The notes under the pieces are model-generated. The model saw nothing but the letters and a program-made list of their open reading frames with translations, did not search any database and had not been told where the DNA came from. Shown here one piece after another: positions 45,055 through 53,960 of a stretch of 64,000 nt of DNA (position 1 is the stretch's first letter; each line of letters opens with the position of its first letter). Position numbers and translations under genes: made by a program. This DNA is from Bacteroides fragilis (GTDB lineage Bacteria; Bacteroidota; Bacteroidia; Bacteroidales; DTGW01): the NCBI GenBank assembly GCA_945889005.1, contig CAMDBI010000005.1, forward strand, positions 62,001-126,000. Direction: 5' to 3'.

Positions 45055-46110
45055 ATGAAAAAGTTTTGTGTTGTAGGAATAATGTCCGGAACGTCGCTCG
45101 ATGGACTTGATATAGCCTATTGCGAGTTTTGGAAAGCTCAGGATTGTTGGCAATACAAAATTGTTAATGCCGAAACGAATCATTATACTCAAGAAATCTT
45201 AGATAAGATTAGCAATGCTCATGTTCTGACCGGTATTGAACTAATAAAGCTCGATTATGAATATGGATCATATATTGGTAAGAGTGTCAAATCCTTCATT
45301 CAGAAATACAAATTAAAGGTTGATTTTATTTCGTCGCATGGTCATACCGTTTTTCACAATCCGACAGAAAGGTTTACCTTGCAAATAGGCAATGGAGCCT
45401 TTATTACAGCTGAAACAGGTTTGCAATCTATTAGTAATTTCAGATTGCTTGATGTAGCTCTTAATGGACAAGGGGCACCATTGGTTCCAAGCGGCGAGAT
45501 TCATCTGTTTTCGCAATACGACTATTGTTTGAATTTAGGTGGATTTGCCAATATTTCATATACGCACTATAAGAAAAGGATAGCATACGATATTTGTCCT
45601 GTCAATTATGTTATCAATCATTATTCCAGAAAGTTAGGATTCGATTACGATAAAGATGGTGGATTGGCTTCAAAAGGTATTGTCAATAAACCCCTACTTG
45701 AAAAGCTAAACAAACTTGAATACTATCAACTTGCGTATCCAAAATCGTTGGGGCGCGAATGGGTTGAAAAGTACGTATTTTCAATGTTGGAAGATACAAA
45801 ACTCTCGGTTGAAGATAAATTGAGAACATTCTATGAGCATATAGTCCGTCAGTTGTCTATTTGCTTTACCGGGAGCGATAAAAAGGTTTTGGTAACAGGA
45901 GGTGGAGCCCATAATGCCTTTTTAATAACTTTACTAAAGAAAAAAGTTTCGCATAGAATTATAATACCGGAACCAGAGCTTGTCGATTATAAAGAAGCGA
46001 TGATTTTTGCTTTTTTGGGACTATTGCACCAAAGAGGAGAAAAAAATTGCTTGGCAAGTGTTACTGGAGCTAAACACGACAATATGGGAGGAGTTTCTTT
46101 TGTAATATAA
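45055..46110 (+). CDS. anmK: Anhydro-N-acetylmuramic acid kinase
   Basis: 351 residues. ATPase-fold motifs: GIMSGTSLDGLDIAYCEFW at the N-terminus, ISSHGHTVFHNP (~95-106), LNLGGFANISY (~158-168), and VTGGGAHNAFL (~280-290). AnmK turns 1,6-anhydroMurNAc into MurNAc 6-phosphate during peptidoglycan recycling. The upstream M23 peptidase fits a cell-wall context. Confidence 0.95.
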   Translation: MKKFCVVGIMSGTSLDGLDIAYCEFWKAQDCWQYKIVNAETNHYTQEILDKISNAHVLTGIELIKLDYEYGSYIGKSVKSFIQKYKLKVDFISSHGHTVFHNPTERFTLQIGNGAFITAETGLQSISNFRLLDVALNGQGAPLVPSGEIHLFSQYDYCLNLGGFANISYTHYKKRIAYDICPVNYVINHYSRKLGFDYDKDGGLASKGIVNKPLLEKLNKLEYYQLAYPKSLGREWVEKYVFSMLEDTKLSVEDKLRTFYEHIVRQLSICFTGSDKKVLVTGGGAHNAFLITLLKKKVSHRIIIPEPELVDYKEAMIFAFLGLLHQRGEKNCLASVTGAKHDNMGGVSFVI

Positions 46111-46152
46111 AAAAAACTTGTATATTTATTGTGCAGATAAAATACATGAAAT

Positions 46153-46608
46153 ATGAAACTAAACTTTTTCGGAATAGATAACCTCAATTTTGTTGAATTT
46201 AATACAACCGGAAGTAATACAGAATATCAGAAATTAAGCCCTGAGTCGCGGTTTCTGAGTAGCGAAGTCTTTAATTTATTTGCTTTATGTTTCGAAAAAA
46301 GCGACGATTTGTACGAATACTTTGGTCCTTCAAAATTTAACGCTCGTAATATTGTTATACTTCAGAATGAATTAAAAACCCATCTTGGAAAACTGGAGCA
46401 GATCAATACCTGCGATTTTTTTGTGAAATTTATAAATAATACCTTTCTTGGTCAAGGTTATTTAAATCAAATTCAACGTAAAAATGTCGATTGGACAGAC
46501 GATTGGCAACTATATTTGTCGAAAATTATTGAAGTTAATAAAACGATCATTCAGATTATTGATAAGTGCATAGACGACGAGCGTACCTTGTGGGTAATAG
46601 GTTATTAA
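46153..46608 (+). CDS. Small soluble protein of unknown function
   Basis: 151 residues, no signal peptide, acidic and helical in the C-terminal half (QLYLSKIIEVNKTIIQIIDK). No motif I recognise. It begins 42 bp after anmK, on the same strand, and ends convergent with mqnC. The start ATG follows a short AT-rich leader. It could be co-transcribed with anmK, but there is no hint of its job. Confidence 0.6.
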   Translation: MKLNFFGIDNLNFVEFNTTGSNTEYQKLSPESRFLSSEVFNLFALCFEKSDDLYEYFGPSKFNARNIVILQNELKTHLGKLEQINTCDFFVKFINNTFLGQGYLNQIQRKNVDWTDDWQLYLSKIIEVNKTIIQIIDKCIDDERTLWVIGY

Positions 46609-46612
46609 ATTT

Positions 46613-47698
46613 TTAAAGTTTTTTATATTTCTGATTTCGTTGCTTTGGAATAAAACCAGCCTCTGAAATAGCTTTCTGAATACCTTCTACATCAAATTGA
46701 TAGTTGGCGCCTGCAGCAGAAACCACATTTTCCTCAATCATAATAGAGCCAAAATCGTTGGCACCAGCGTGTAATGCCAATTGACCAATTTGTTTGCCTA
46801 CAGTTAGCCACGATGCTTGAATATTGACAATGTTGGGTAATAAAATGCGGCTAATGGCAACAACTCTAAGATAATCTAAGTGGCTTGTATTGTTTTCAAT
46901 ATTATATTTTGTTTGAAGTGTAGTGCCTTCGTCTTGAAAAGGCCAAGAAATAAATGCAATGAAACCAATAGCATCTTTAGGTTTTGCTTGCTGTACTTCG
47001 CGAATACGGATAATATGCTCAATACGTTCCTCGGGCTTTTCGGCATGTCCGTACATCATTGTTGCCGAAGTAATCAGACCTAATTGATGAGCATCACGCA
47101 TTACATCGAGCCATTGGTCGGTTTTGCACTTGCCGGGCGATACAATCTGGCGAACACGGTCGACCAATATTTCGGCTCCCGCACCCGGTAAGCTGTCGAG
47201 ACCACTTTCGATAAGAGATTGCAATACCTGCTTGTATGTCAAATTCTCCATTTTCGAAATATGCACTATTTCGGCAGGTCCTAGAGCATGTAATTTCAAA
47301 TCGGGATACAATGATTTAAGATCTGAAAAAAGTTTTTTGTAAAAATCGAGCCCCAGTTTTGGATGCATACCTCCCTGTAATAGCAATTGCTTACCACCCA
47401 AAGCATAGAGTTGATCTATTTTTTGTTTGTATTGTTCAATGCTTGTTATATATGCATCGGTCGATTGTTGGGTGCGATAAAAATTGCAAAACTTACAACA
47501 CGATTGGCATACATTGGTAATATTGACATTGCGATCGATCAGCCAGGTGACATCGTTGCCCGGAACCAATTTTTGACGTATTTGGTTGGCTGCAAACATT
47601 AAACCGGCTAAGGGTGCCTGTAGATATAGTTCCAATCCTTCTTCCTTACTTAGAAATTCGAGATTAATGGCTTTTTGAAGTAAATAATCAATATTCAT
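46613..47698 (-). CDS. mqnC: Dehypoxanthine futalosine cyclase (radical SAM)
   Basis: 361 residues. Radical SAM motif in NVCQSCCKFCNFYR (Cys-x3-Cys-x2-Cys, with an extra Cys between), then LLLQGGMHPKLGLDFY, DSLPGAGAEILVDRVR and SWPFQDEGT, typical of MqnC. It closes the ring of dehypoxanthine futalosine in the futalosine route to menaquinone. The organism therefore probably makes menaquinone for anaerobic respiration. The other mqn genes are outside the window. Confidence 0.92.
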   Translation of the reverse strand: MNIDYLLQKAINLEFLSKEEGLELYLQAPLAGLMFAANQIRQKLVPGNDVTWLIDRNVNITNVCQSCCKFCNFYRTQQSTDAYITSIEQYKQKIDQLYALGGKQLLLQGGMHPKLGLDFYKKLFSDLKSLYPDLKLHALGPAEIVHISKMENLTYKQVLQSLIESGLDSLPGAGAEILVDRVRQIVSPGKCKTDQWLDVMRDAHQLGLITSATMMYGHAEKPEERIEHIIRIREVQQAKPKDAIGFIAFISWPFQDEGTTLQTKYNIENNTSHLDYLRVVAISRILLPNIVNIQASWLTVGKQIGQLALHAGANDFGSIMIEENVVSAAGANYQFDVEGIQKAISEAGFIPKQRNQKYKKL

Positions 47699-47801
47699 AT
47701 AGATGTTCGATTGACTGGCAAATGTAAAATATATTCATTCCAAATAAAACTATTAAGCGCTATTTTGTATTTTTGTGCAATAATGAAAAAGGAGAAAGAT
47801 T

Positions 47802-49247
47802 ATGGATATTAGAATAGAAAAGAAAGCAAGCATTGTTTTTGAAAATAATGTATTGATTATTAGTGCTAAAAACAATATTAAAAACGAATATGGACTTTCG
47901 GAAAAAGAATACAATTATGTAATTGAAAAAATTGAAAAAGGCGATAGTTTAGTAGTTGTAAACCAATACGATCGTTTGTTTTTTCAAGTTGTAATAGACG
48001 ATAAAAAATCTTTGCACTTGCAATTGGAAGATATTAGAAAACAGGGCAGTAAGGTTCAAAATCGTTTGTCTGATTACAAGATTGATACATTGGATATTGT
48101 TGACACTGCAATTCAGGCGAATTGCTTGATGGCATTGCTCGAAGGTATAGTTTTAGGAGCATATCGATTTGCAAAATATTTTAAGAAAGCAGACGAAAAG
48201 ATTTGCAAACTAAAGCATATAAATGTAATTAGTGATCAAGTTCAAGAAGTTGAATTGACGCGATTGCACCATGTAATGAGTGCCGTTTATTATGTGCGCA
48301 ATATGATAAATGAGCCTGTAAATGTGTTGAATGCCGAAGCACTTGCCGACGAGATATTGAATATTGGCACCGAAGCTGGTTGCGAAGTTGAGGTTTTTAA
48401 TAAAACAAAAATTGAAGCTTTGAAAATGGGCGGGTTGTTGGCTGTAAACAAGGGGTCTGTCGATCTTCCAACATTTACAGTGGTAGAGTGGAAGCCTGCC
48501 AATGCTATTAATTCTAAACCATACGTGCTTGTTGGAAAGGGCGTAGTGTACGATACCGGAGGTTTGAGCCTCAAACCTACCGGCGATAGTATGGATTATA
48601 TGAAATCGGACATGAGCGGCGCTGCAATTGCTGCTGGAGTGATTTATGCCATTGCAAAAAACAAACTGCCAATTTATGTTATTGGTCTGATGCCAGCTAC
48701 CGACAATCGACCTTCGGGCAATGCTTATGCACCGGGCGATGTAATTCACATGATGGATGGCACAACAGTGGAAATGCTCAATGCCGATGCCGAGGGGCGA
48801 ATGATACTTGCCGATGCTCTTACTTATGCAAAACGTTACGATCCGGAGTTGGTAATAAATTTGGCTACTTTGACAGGGTCGGCTTCTATTGCAATTGGAA
48901 ATTATGCTCTTGTGGCAATGGGTAATGCTTCGGCCGAAGTAAAATCGGATCTTCAGAAAAGTGCCGAGCTTACATTTGAGCGTATTGCTGAGTTTCCGTT
49001 TTGGGACGATTACGCACAAGAGATAAAATCAGATATTGCAGATATCAAAAATATTGGAGGGAAAAGTGCAGGTGCAATTACAGCCGGAAAATTTTTAGAA
49101 CACTTTACATCGTACCCTTTTATGCACTTCGATATTGCCGGAGTTGCTTTTAGTAAAAAGAACGATAGTTATCGTGGTAAGGGTGGTACTGCATTTGGAT
49201 TGCGATTGTTGTACCATTTCTTTGAACAAAAGTGTATTGCTAAATAA
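47802..49247 (+). CDS. pepA: Leucyl aminopeptidase (M17)
   Basis: 481 residues. The M17 metal site is intact: VGKGVVYDTGGLSLKP (Lys and Asp, ~246-261), YMKSDMSGA, and LNADAEGRMILADAL (~325-339, usual NTDAEGR with Ala for Thr). It removes N-terminal residues from peptides in the cytoplasm. A TATTTTTG -7 box is at 47767-47774. A GGAG 10 bases before the ATG resembles a Shine-Dalgarno site, unusual for this phylum. It directly abuts the next gene (no spacer). Confidence 0.94.
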   Translation: MDIRIEKKASIVFENNVLIISAKNNIKNEYGLSEKEYNYVIEKIEKGDSLVVVNQYDRLFFQVVIDDKKSLHLQLEDIRKQGSKVQNRLSDYKIDTLDIVDTAIQANCLMALLEGIVLGAYRFAKYFKKADEKICKLKHINVISDQVQEVELTRLHHVMSAVYYVRNMINEPVNVLNAEALADEILNIGTEAGCEVEVFNKTKIEALKMGGLLAVNKGSVDLPTFTVVEWKPANAINSKPYVLVGKGVVYDTGGLSLKPTGDSMDYMKSDMSGAAIAAGVIYAIAKNKLPIYVIGLMPATDNRPSGNAYAPGDVIHMMDGTTVEMLNADAEGRMILADALTYAKRYDPELVINLATLTGSASIAIGNYALVAMGNASAEVKSDLQKSAELTFERIAEFPFWDDYAQEIKSDIADIKNIGGKSAGAITAGKFLEHFTSYPFMHFDIAGVAFSKKNDSYRGKGGTAFGLRLLYHFFEQKCIAK

Positions 49248-49886
49248 ATGTGTCGTTCTATAATTATTATTAGCTTTTTCTTTATTAGTATTAATCTGTA
49301 TGCCAAATGGACATTCGAACTTCATGGGGGTACGGTTTGGACTACCCCATCGCCATTAACAATACGGCAATCGGGATTTCCCGATATAAAGTTGTGGGCA
49401 AAATGGTACGCCGAGCCTTTTGTTAAGCCAGTGTATTGGGATTGGAGGCTTGCTCGTTGGAAAAATGGTAAGTCTTGGGAGTTTGAAGCCATTCATCATA
49501 AAATGTATTTGGCAAACAAAACACCCGAGATTCATAATTTTTCTATTAGTCATGGTTATAATATATTAACGATTAACAGAGGATTTGAGAAAAATAAGTT
49601 TGTAATTAGACCAGGTTTAGGAGTAGTTCTAGCCCATCCTGAATCGAAAATTAGAGGAATGGATCTTTACAACAATCAAAAAGATTATGAAGGTTATTAT
49701 TTGACCGGACCTGTTGCTATTTTTTCTGTTGCACGTCCTGTAAATATTTCAAAGAGATTCTTTTTTAATCCCGAAGCAAAAACTACTTTTGGATATTCAA
49801 GAGTAAAAGTTGCTCGTGGAAATGCTGATGTTTATAGCTGGGCTTTTCATTTGATTGCAGGTTTTGGGTATAATATTGTTAAATAG
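49248..49886 (+). CDS. Predicted outer-membrane beta-barrel protein
   Basis: 212 residues with signal peptide (IIIISFFFISINLYAK, ~20). The mature part alternates charged and aromatic residues (WTFELHGGTVW, FVIRPGLGVVLAHPES, FFFNPEAKTTFGYSRVKVA) and ends with an aromatic strand, the look of a small outer-membrane barrel. No family is recognised. It starts at the base after the pepA stop. Its stop codon TAG is the first three bases of the heptameric repeat that follows. Confidence 0.65.
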   Translation: MCRSIIIISFFFISINLYAKWTFELHGGTVWTTPSPLTIRQSGFPDIKLWAKWYAEPFVKPVYWDWRLARWKNGKSWEFEAIHHKMYLANKTPEIHNFSISHGYNILTINRGFEKNKFVIRPGLGVVLAHPESKIRGMDLYNNQKDYEGYYLTGPVAIFSVARPVNISKRFFFNPEAKTTFGYSRVKVARGNADVYSWAFHLIAGFGYNIVK

Positions 49887-49925
49887 ATAATAGATAATAG
49901 ATAATAGATAATAGACAATAGATAT
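49884..49925 (+). repeat. Heptameric repeat TAGATAA
   Basis: Four TAGATAA units, then TAGACAA and TAGATAT, six words of 7 bases. The first three bases are the stop codon of the upstream gene. Each unit contains TAG and TAA. Confidence 0.9.
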
Positions 49926-49998
49926 AAGAAAAATTAATAATGAACAATGGCAATATTGTCTTTAAGCATTATTTAAATTACATAACACTAAAGAGTTA

Positions 49999-51087
49999 AT
50001 GAGAAATACGAAAATTAGGGTTGGAATAACCCATGGTGATATAAATGGAATTAGTTACGAAGTTATACTGAACACCCTTCTCGAACCACATATTACAGAT
50101 ACTTGTACTCCAATTATTTATGGCTCGGCCAAAGCATGTGCATACCATCGAAAAGCACTAAATATAAACAATATAACGATTAACGCAATTAGAAATGCAG
50201 ATGAAGTGCATTATAAGAAAATTAACCTTATAAATTGTGTCGACGAAAATGTGAAGGTTGAATTAGGTAAATCGACACCTATTGCTGGGGAAGCATCGTA
50301 TATTGCTCTCGATTGTGCTGTAAAGGATTTAAAAGCAGGGAAAATTGATGTGTTGGTTACAGCGCCTATCAATAAGTCGAATATTCAAAGCGAGAGCTTC
50401 AAGTTTAAAGGTCATACAGACTTTTTGCAATACCATTTTGGCAATAATGGCGAAGTACTTATGCTTATGGCAAGCGATAAGCTTAGGGTTGGGGTAGTTA
50501 CCGATCATATTCCATTGAAAGATGTTGTTACAGCTGTTACTACTCAAAAGATAATTTCAAAATTAAAAGTTTTGAATCGTTCGTTGATAGAGGATTTTGG
50601 TGTCAGAAAACCTCGAATTGCTGTATTGGGGATCAATCCACATGCAGGCGACAATGGCGTAATTGGCAATGAAGACGAAACAGTTATTGCACCAGCTTTG
50701 AAACAAGCCCGCGACAATGGCGTGATGGCATTTGGTCCTTACCCTGCCGATGGTTTCTTTGGCTCAGGAAATTTTAAAAGCTACGATGCTGTTCTTGCCA
50801 TGTATCACGACCAAGGCTTAACACCTTTTAAATGTTTGGTGATGGATCAAGGGGTTAATTATACTGCCGGATTGCCTATTATACGCACCTCTCCAGCACA
50901 TGGCACGGCATACGAAATAGCCGGAAAAGGAGAAGCTGATTGTGCATCGTTTAGAAATGCACTATTTATGGCTTGCGATATATTTAATAATAGGACGAAT
51001 TATAAGCAGCTTGTTTCTAATCAATTAAAACCTACTGCCATAAATGCGAATGCTCCCGATCAAGGAATTGAGGATATTACAGAATAA
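49999..51087 (+). CDS. pdxA: 4-hydroxythreonine-4-phosphate dehydrogenase
   Basis: 362 residues. PdxA motifs: GITHGDINGISYEVIL (~8-23), VTAPINKSNIQSESFKFKGHTDFL (histidine metal ligand), GINPHAGDNG (~213-222), MYHDQGLTPFK (~272-282) and IIRTSPAHGTAYEIAGKG. It oxidises 4-phosphohydroxy-threonine in the DXP-dependent pyridoxal phosphate pathway. Its stop codon overlaps the start of a heptameric repeat by one base. The partner pdxJ is not in the window. Confidence 0.95.
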   Translation: MRNTKIRVGITHGDINGISYEVILNTLLEPHITDTCTPIIYGSAKACAYHRKALNINNITINAIRNADEVHYKKINLINCVDENVKVELGKSTPIAGEASYIALDCAVKDLKAGKIDVLVTAPINKSNIQSESFKFKGHTDFLQYHFGNNGEVLMLMASDKLRVGVVTDHIPLKDVVTAVTTQKIISKLKVLNRSLIEDFGVRKPRIAVLGINPHAGDNGVIGNEDETVIAPALKQARDNGVMAFGPYPADGFFGSGNFKSYDAVLAMYHDQGLTPFKCLVMDQGVNYTAGLPIIRTSPAHGTAYEIAGKGEADCASFRNALFMACDIFNNRTNYKQLVSNQLKPTAINANAPDQGIEDITE

Positions 51088-51152
51088 ATGACTAATTACA
51101 AATGACTAATTACTAATTGAAAAAACTATTTTACATTAGTCATTAGTAATTA
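51087..51152. repeat. Heptameric fold-back repeat between pdxA and ubiX
   Basis: Words AATGACT, AATTACA, AATGACT, AATTACT run from 51087. Inverted words AGTCATT and AGTAATT lie at 51138-51151. TAATTACAAATGACTAAT (51093-51110) pairs with ATTAGTCATTAGTAATTA (51135-51152) at 17 of 18 positions. Both convergent genes end in it: the pdxA stop overlaps by one base and the ubiX stop codon is at 51150-51152. Confidence 0.88.
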
Positions 51153-51713
51153 CTTATTGTTTTCTCCCCATTTGAATGCATCAGTTTCGAAGTCTGAGAT
51201 GCTCAAAATGCGAGATACAACAGTCATTGCAGCTTGTTCAATATCTAAAGGTCTTGAATAGAACGATGGCGAAGCAGGCAAAATAATACCTCCGGCTTCA
51301 GTTATCGTTTTCATATTGTTAATATGGATAAGACTCAAGGGGGTTTCGCGCGTAACCAGTACTAATCGTCTGCGTTCTTTAAGCATTACATCGGCAGCTC
51401 GACCTATTAATTCGTCAGATACGCCTGATGCAATACGACCCAAAGTGCCCATTGAGCAAGGACAAACAATCATAGTATCGAAGTTGGAAGAACCCGAGGC
51501 AAAGGGAGCGAAAAAATCGTGAGTGGCATATTGATGATATTCAATTCCTTGCAAGCTGCCTGAGCCTAATTCGAATTGCCAAACCTCTTTTCCTTTTTCT
51601 GAAAAAACAACCGCAACTTCAGTATTGAGTTTTGACAATGCCTTTAGTAGCAATTGAGCATAAATAGAGCCACTGGCACCTGTAATTGCGACTACAACTT
51701 TCCTTTTACTCAT
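51150..51713 (-). CDS. ubiX: Flavin prenyltransferase UbiX
   Basis: 187 residues, standard length. FMN/dimethylallyl-phosphate binding motifs: VVAITGASGSIYAQLLLKAL (~5-24), VCPCSMGTLGRIASGVSDEL (~83-102), RRRLVLVTRETPLSLIH (~115-131). It makes prenyl-FMN for a UbiD-type decarboxylase. The ubiD partner is not in the window; in this phylum it can serve menaquinone or aromatic acid metabolism. The stop codon is part of a heptameric repeat. Confidence 0.94.
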   Translation of the reverse strand: MSKRKVVVAITGASGSIYAQLLLKALSKLNTEVAVVFSEKGKEVWQFELGSGSLQGIEYHQYATHDFFAPFASGSSNFDTMIVCPCSMGTLGRIASGVSDELIGRAADVMLKERRRLVLVTRETPLSLIHINNMKTITEAGGIILPASPSFYSRPLDIEQAAMTVVSRILSISDFETDAFKWGENNK

Positions 51714-51721
51714 TTATTGTA

Positions 51722-52387
51722 TTATTTAATATAGTAGTATATTCCAAAACAAAGTTGTTTGTTGTATTGTCCGTAATAATGAAAATATTTATCGGTATAG
51801 GTATTGGTTCTAATCGTAACCAACGAATTTGAAAAACGAATGTTTAGTGCAAGTTTTGGTTTAAAAAAGTAATATGCACCCAGAATAAATGGAATGTCGT
51901 ATTTTTTAAAAGGATTGGCAATAAACAGATCGCCATCGATGTTCTGTTTGGCCTTCAAGAGTATGGCAGGAGCAAAACCGAGTTCAGCTTCCAGTTTTTT
52001 GTAAACTTTGTATCTACATAGTAAAGCTAACTCGGCATATTGCAAACGAACATCGTACAGATCCATTTCGTTAGAGTTGGTAATTTTGGTCGCACCTTTT
52101 TGGTTGTATTTTATTTCAATTTGTGCAGTAAATTTTTTGTTTATTGTTCGGGTAGTGAAAACACCAAGTTGCAAACCAAGTTTGTGGTATCCGCCAAAAC
52201 GATCGCCATCGATTTGTGAACCTGTAAAACCGGCAATAGCACCACCTCCAAAGGTTTGGGCATATGTCGAAATTGAAAAAAACAATATAAAAATGTACAA
52301 ATGAAAAATGTGAAAATGTCGAATGTGCAAATGTGCAAATGTCTCAAACATTTCTATTAATAGTTTTCTTTTTTTTAATTTCCACAT
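51722..52387 (-). CDS. Outer-membrane beta-barrel protein with repeat-encoded signal region
   Basis: 221 residues if started at 52387; a start at 52351 (MFETF) is also possible. Signal peptide ends at STYAQ (~44). The mature part is a small barrel of PorT-like appearance (LGLQLGVFTTRTINKKFTAQ, FKPKLALNIRFSNSLVTIRTN). Unusually, the n-region just before the hydrophobic core reads AHLHIRHFHIFHLYIF, encoded by the octameric periodic repeat at 52296-52343. So the repeat has become coding, or has overwritten the old signal peptide. The core FILFFSIS is normal. Confidence 0.7.
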   Translation of the reverse strand: MWKLKKRKLLIEMFETFAHLHIRHFHIFHLYIFILFFSISTYAQTFGGGAIAGFTGSQIDGDRFGGYHKLGLQLGVFTTRTINKKFTAQIEIKYNQKGATKITNSNEMDLYDVRLQYAELALLCRYKVYKKLEAELGFAPAILLKAKQNIDGDLFIANPFKKYDIPFILGAYYFFKPKLALNIRFSNSLVTIRTNTYTDKYFHYYGQYNKQLCFGIYYYIK

Positions 52388-52440
52388 TTCCTCATTTTCA
52401 AATTTGACATTAGTAATTAGTCATTTGTCATTAGTAATTG
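52296..52440. repeat. Octameric and heptameric repeats around a gene start and a gene end
   Basis: 52296-52343: six octamers TACAAATG, AAAAATGT, GAAAATGT, CGAATGTG, CAAATGTG, CAAATGTC. 52382-52405: inverted octamers CCACATTT, CCTCATTT, TCAAATTT. Directly adjoining, 52406-52440: five heptamers GACATTA, GTAATTA, GTCATTT, GTCATTA, GTAATTG. They encode part of the barrel protein's signal region, and the last residues and stop codon of the sirtuin. Confidence 0.88.
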
Positions 52441-53109
52441 TTTTAACTTTTCGACACCAGTTGAAGCTACTTCCTGAATAAAAGTAAATTCTCTGTCGAT
52501 TTGAACAGTTAGAGGGTTTGGGTCGATTAGATAAATGGGACATTTGCGAGGAGCATAGTTTAAAAGACCTGCAGCTGGATAAACATTGAGCGAGGTACCA
52601 ATTACCACCAAAATATCGGCTTTGGCAACTATTTCAATGGCATCGTTTATAGCAGGAACCGCTTCGCCAAACCAAACAATATGTGGACGCAATTGACCAC
52701 CCTTGGGGCATTTGTCGCCAATGTTTATTTCTTTAAAACCAATGTCCTTGATATGAGTTTCGTCTGTGGTGCTGCGCACCTTGGTTAGTTCGCCATGTAA
52801 ATGAAGTATATTCTTACTACCACCTTTTTCGTGAAGATTGTCGACATTTTGAGTTATAATAGTTACTTTGAATGTTTTTTCCAATTCTGCCAATCCGGTA
52901 TGTGCGGCATTGGGTTTAACTGTTTTAAGTTGTGCGCGGCGTTCGTTGTAAAAACGAAGTACCAGTTCTTTGTTTTTGAGCCATCCGTCGTAACTTGCTA
53001 CATCCATCACATCGTATTCTTCCCACAATCCTCCGGCATCGCGAAAGGTTTTTATACCACTTTCTGCACTAATTCCGGCTCCCGAAAGTACAACTAGATG
53101 TTTTTTCAT
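52417..53109 (-). CDS. cobB: Sirtuin deacylase (CobB-like)
   Basis: 230 residues. NAD-binding motif GAGISAESGI (10-19), TQNVDNLHEKGG, catalytic His in LHLHGEL (~105), and GTSLNVYPAAGLLNY. Tyr54 and Arg57 (FYNERRAQ) match the class III sirtuin pair that binds succinyl-lysine, so desuccinylase activity is likely. The four zinc cysteines of many sirtuins are not present; only one Cys remains (CPKGGQLRPHIVWFGE). The last residues LLMTND and the stop are encoded by the heptameric repeat. Confidence 0.93.
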   Translation of the reverse strand: MKKHLVVLSGAGISAESGIKTFRDAGGLWEEYDVMDVASYDGWLKNKELVLRFYNERRAQLKTVKPNAAHTGLAELEKTFKVTIITQNVDNLHEKGGSKNILHLHGELTKVRSTTDETHIKDIGFKEINIGDKCPKGGQLRPHIVWFGEAVPAINDAIEIVAKADILVVIGTSLNVYPAAGLLNYAPRKCPIYLIDPNPLTVQIDREFTFIQEVASTGVEKLKQLLMTND

Positions 53110-53176
53110 GTTTTTTTATGGTAAAGATAAAAAATGTAAGATGTAAAAAAGAGCATGAGCTCAAAAAAAGAACAAA

Positions 53177-53878
53177 TTATTCGGTCAAATCTATAATGTC
53201 GAAGTCTCTAATTTCCAGATAGTTTTCGTAATAGTGCTCTGTGTTGATCATAACACCTCCCAGTAAAAAAACTTTATTTCCAGTAAAAAAGTGTTTGTTT
53301 TCGATTACAAAGCTATGCAACAGGCATTTGGTGGTGTTGGCGATAATATTTACTGCTTCAATTACAGGTTCGGTCGAAGAAAAGATACGTTCTTTCTGTC
53401 CGTTGAGCATGAGTTCTAATGTTTGGGTCTGAATAATTTTAAAACTCTTTGTAGTCCAGTCGAATTCATGATCTCGTTTCATAAGATCGAGAACTGTATT
53501 GAGCGCCCCGCATGAATAAGTAGGAGTTGTTTGATTTTCGCGTTTGATAGACCCTATAGTTCCATCGCGTGAAATGCCCACGTGCGATGCATAAAAAATA
53601 AACCCGGCTCCTCCGTCGGGGATGTGGCTGCCATAAGCTTGAATTCCTGTAACGCCTGAGAATGGAAGCCCACCCAGTCCGCCCAAGTTGAAACCATTGC
53701 GAAATGTGTTGTTGAAATTAGTGGCAATGTAGTTGAGCTCGTCGGCGCATACACACGATGCATATAAGATTTTGTCGACCGGGAAGCCATATTCTTCGGT
53801 CATTATTTTCAAATACTTAATCGTAACTTCGTTCCAGGTTTCGGCTGCCGGAAAATGTTTTTTGATGGATTGATTCAT
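53177..53878 (-). CDS. LCIB-type (theta) carbonic anhydrase homologue
   Basis: 233 residues. The pattern CVCADELNYIA (~42-52), NLGGLGGLPFSGVTGIQAYG (~64-83), SHIPDGGAGFIFYASHVGIS (~84-103) and YSCGAL (~121-126) fits the LCIB/LCIC family, a beta-carbonic-anhydrase-like fold first known from algal CO2 concentration. Cys44, His99 and Cys123 are the likely zinc ligands, with Asp46 close by. The Arg of the canonical CxDxR motif is Leu48 here, so activity is uncertain. Family assignment is from memory of these motifs. It is soluble, with no signal peptide. Neighbours give no functional hint. Confidence 0.7.
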   Translation of the reverse strand: MNQSIKKHFPAAETWNEVTIKYLKIMTEEYGFPVDKILYASCVCADELNYIATNFNNTFRNGFNLGGLGGLPFSGVTGIQAYGSHIPDGGAGFIFYASHVGISRDGTIGSIKRENQTTPTYSCGALNTVLDLMKRDHEFDWTTKSFKIIQTQTLELMLNGQKERIFSSTEPVIEAVNIIANTTKCLLHSFVIENKHFFTGNKVFLLGGVMINTEHYYENYLEIRDFDIIDLTE

Positions 53879-53960
53879 TATTTAAAATTCAATAAATCAT
53901 AAACTAATAGATTTAACAGTAAAAAGGGTAAAAAGTTCAAATTAGCAAAATTCAATGAAT

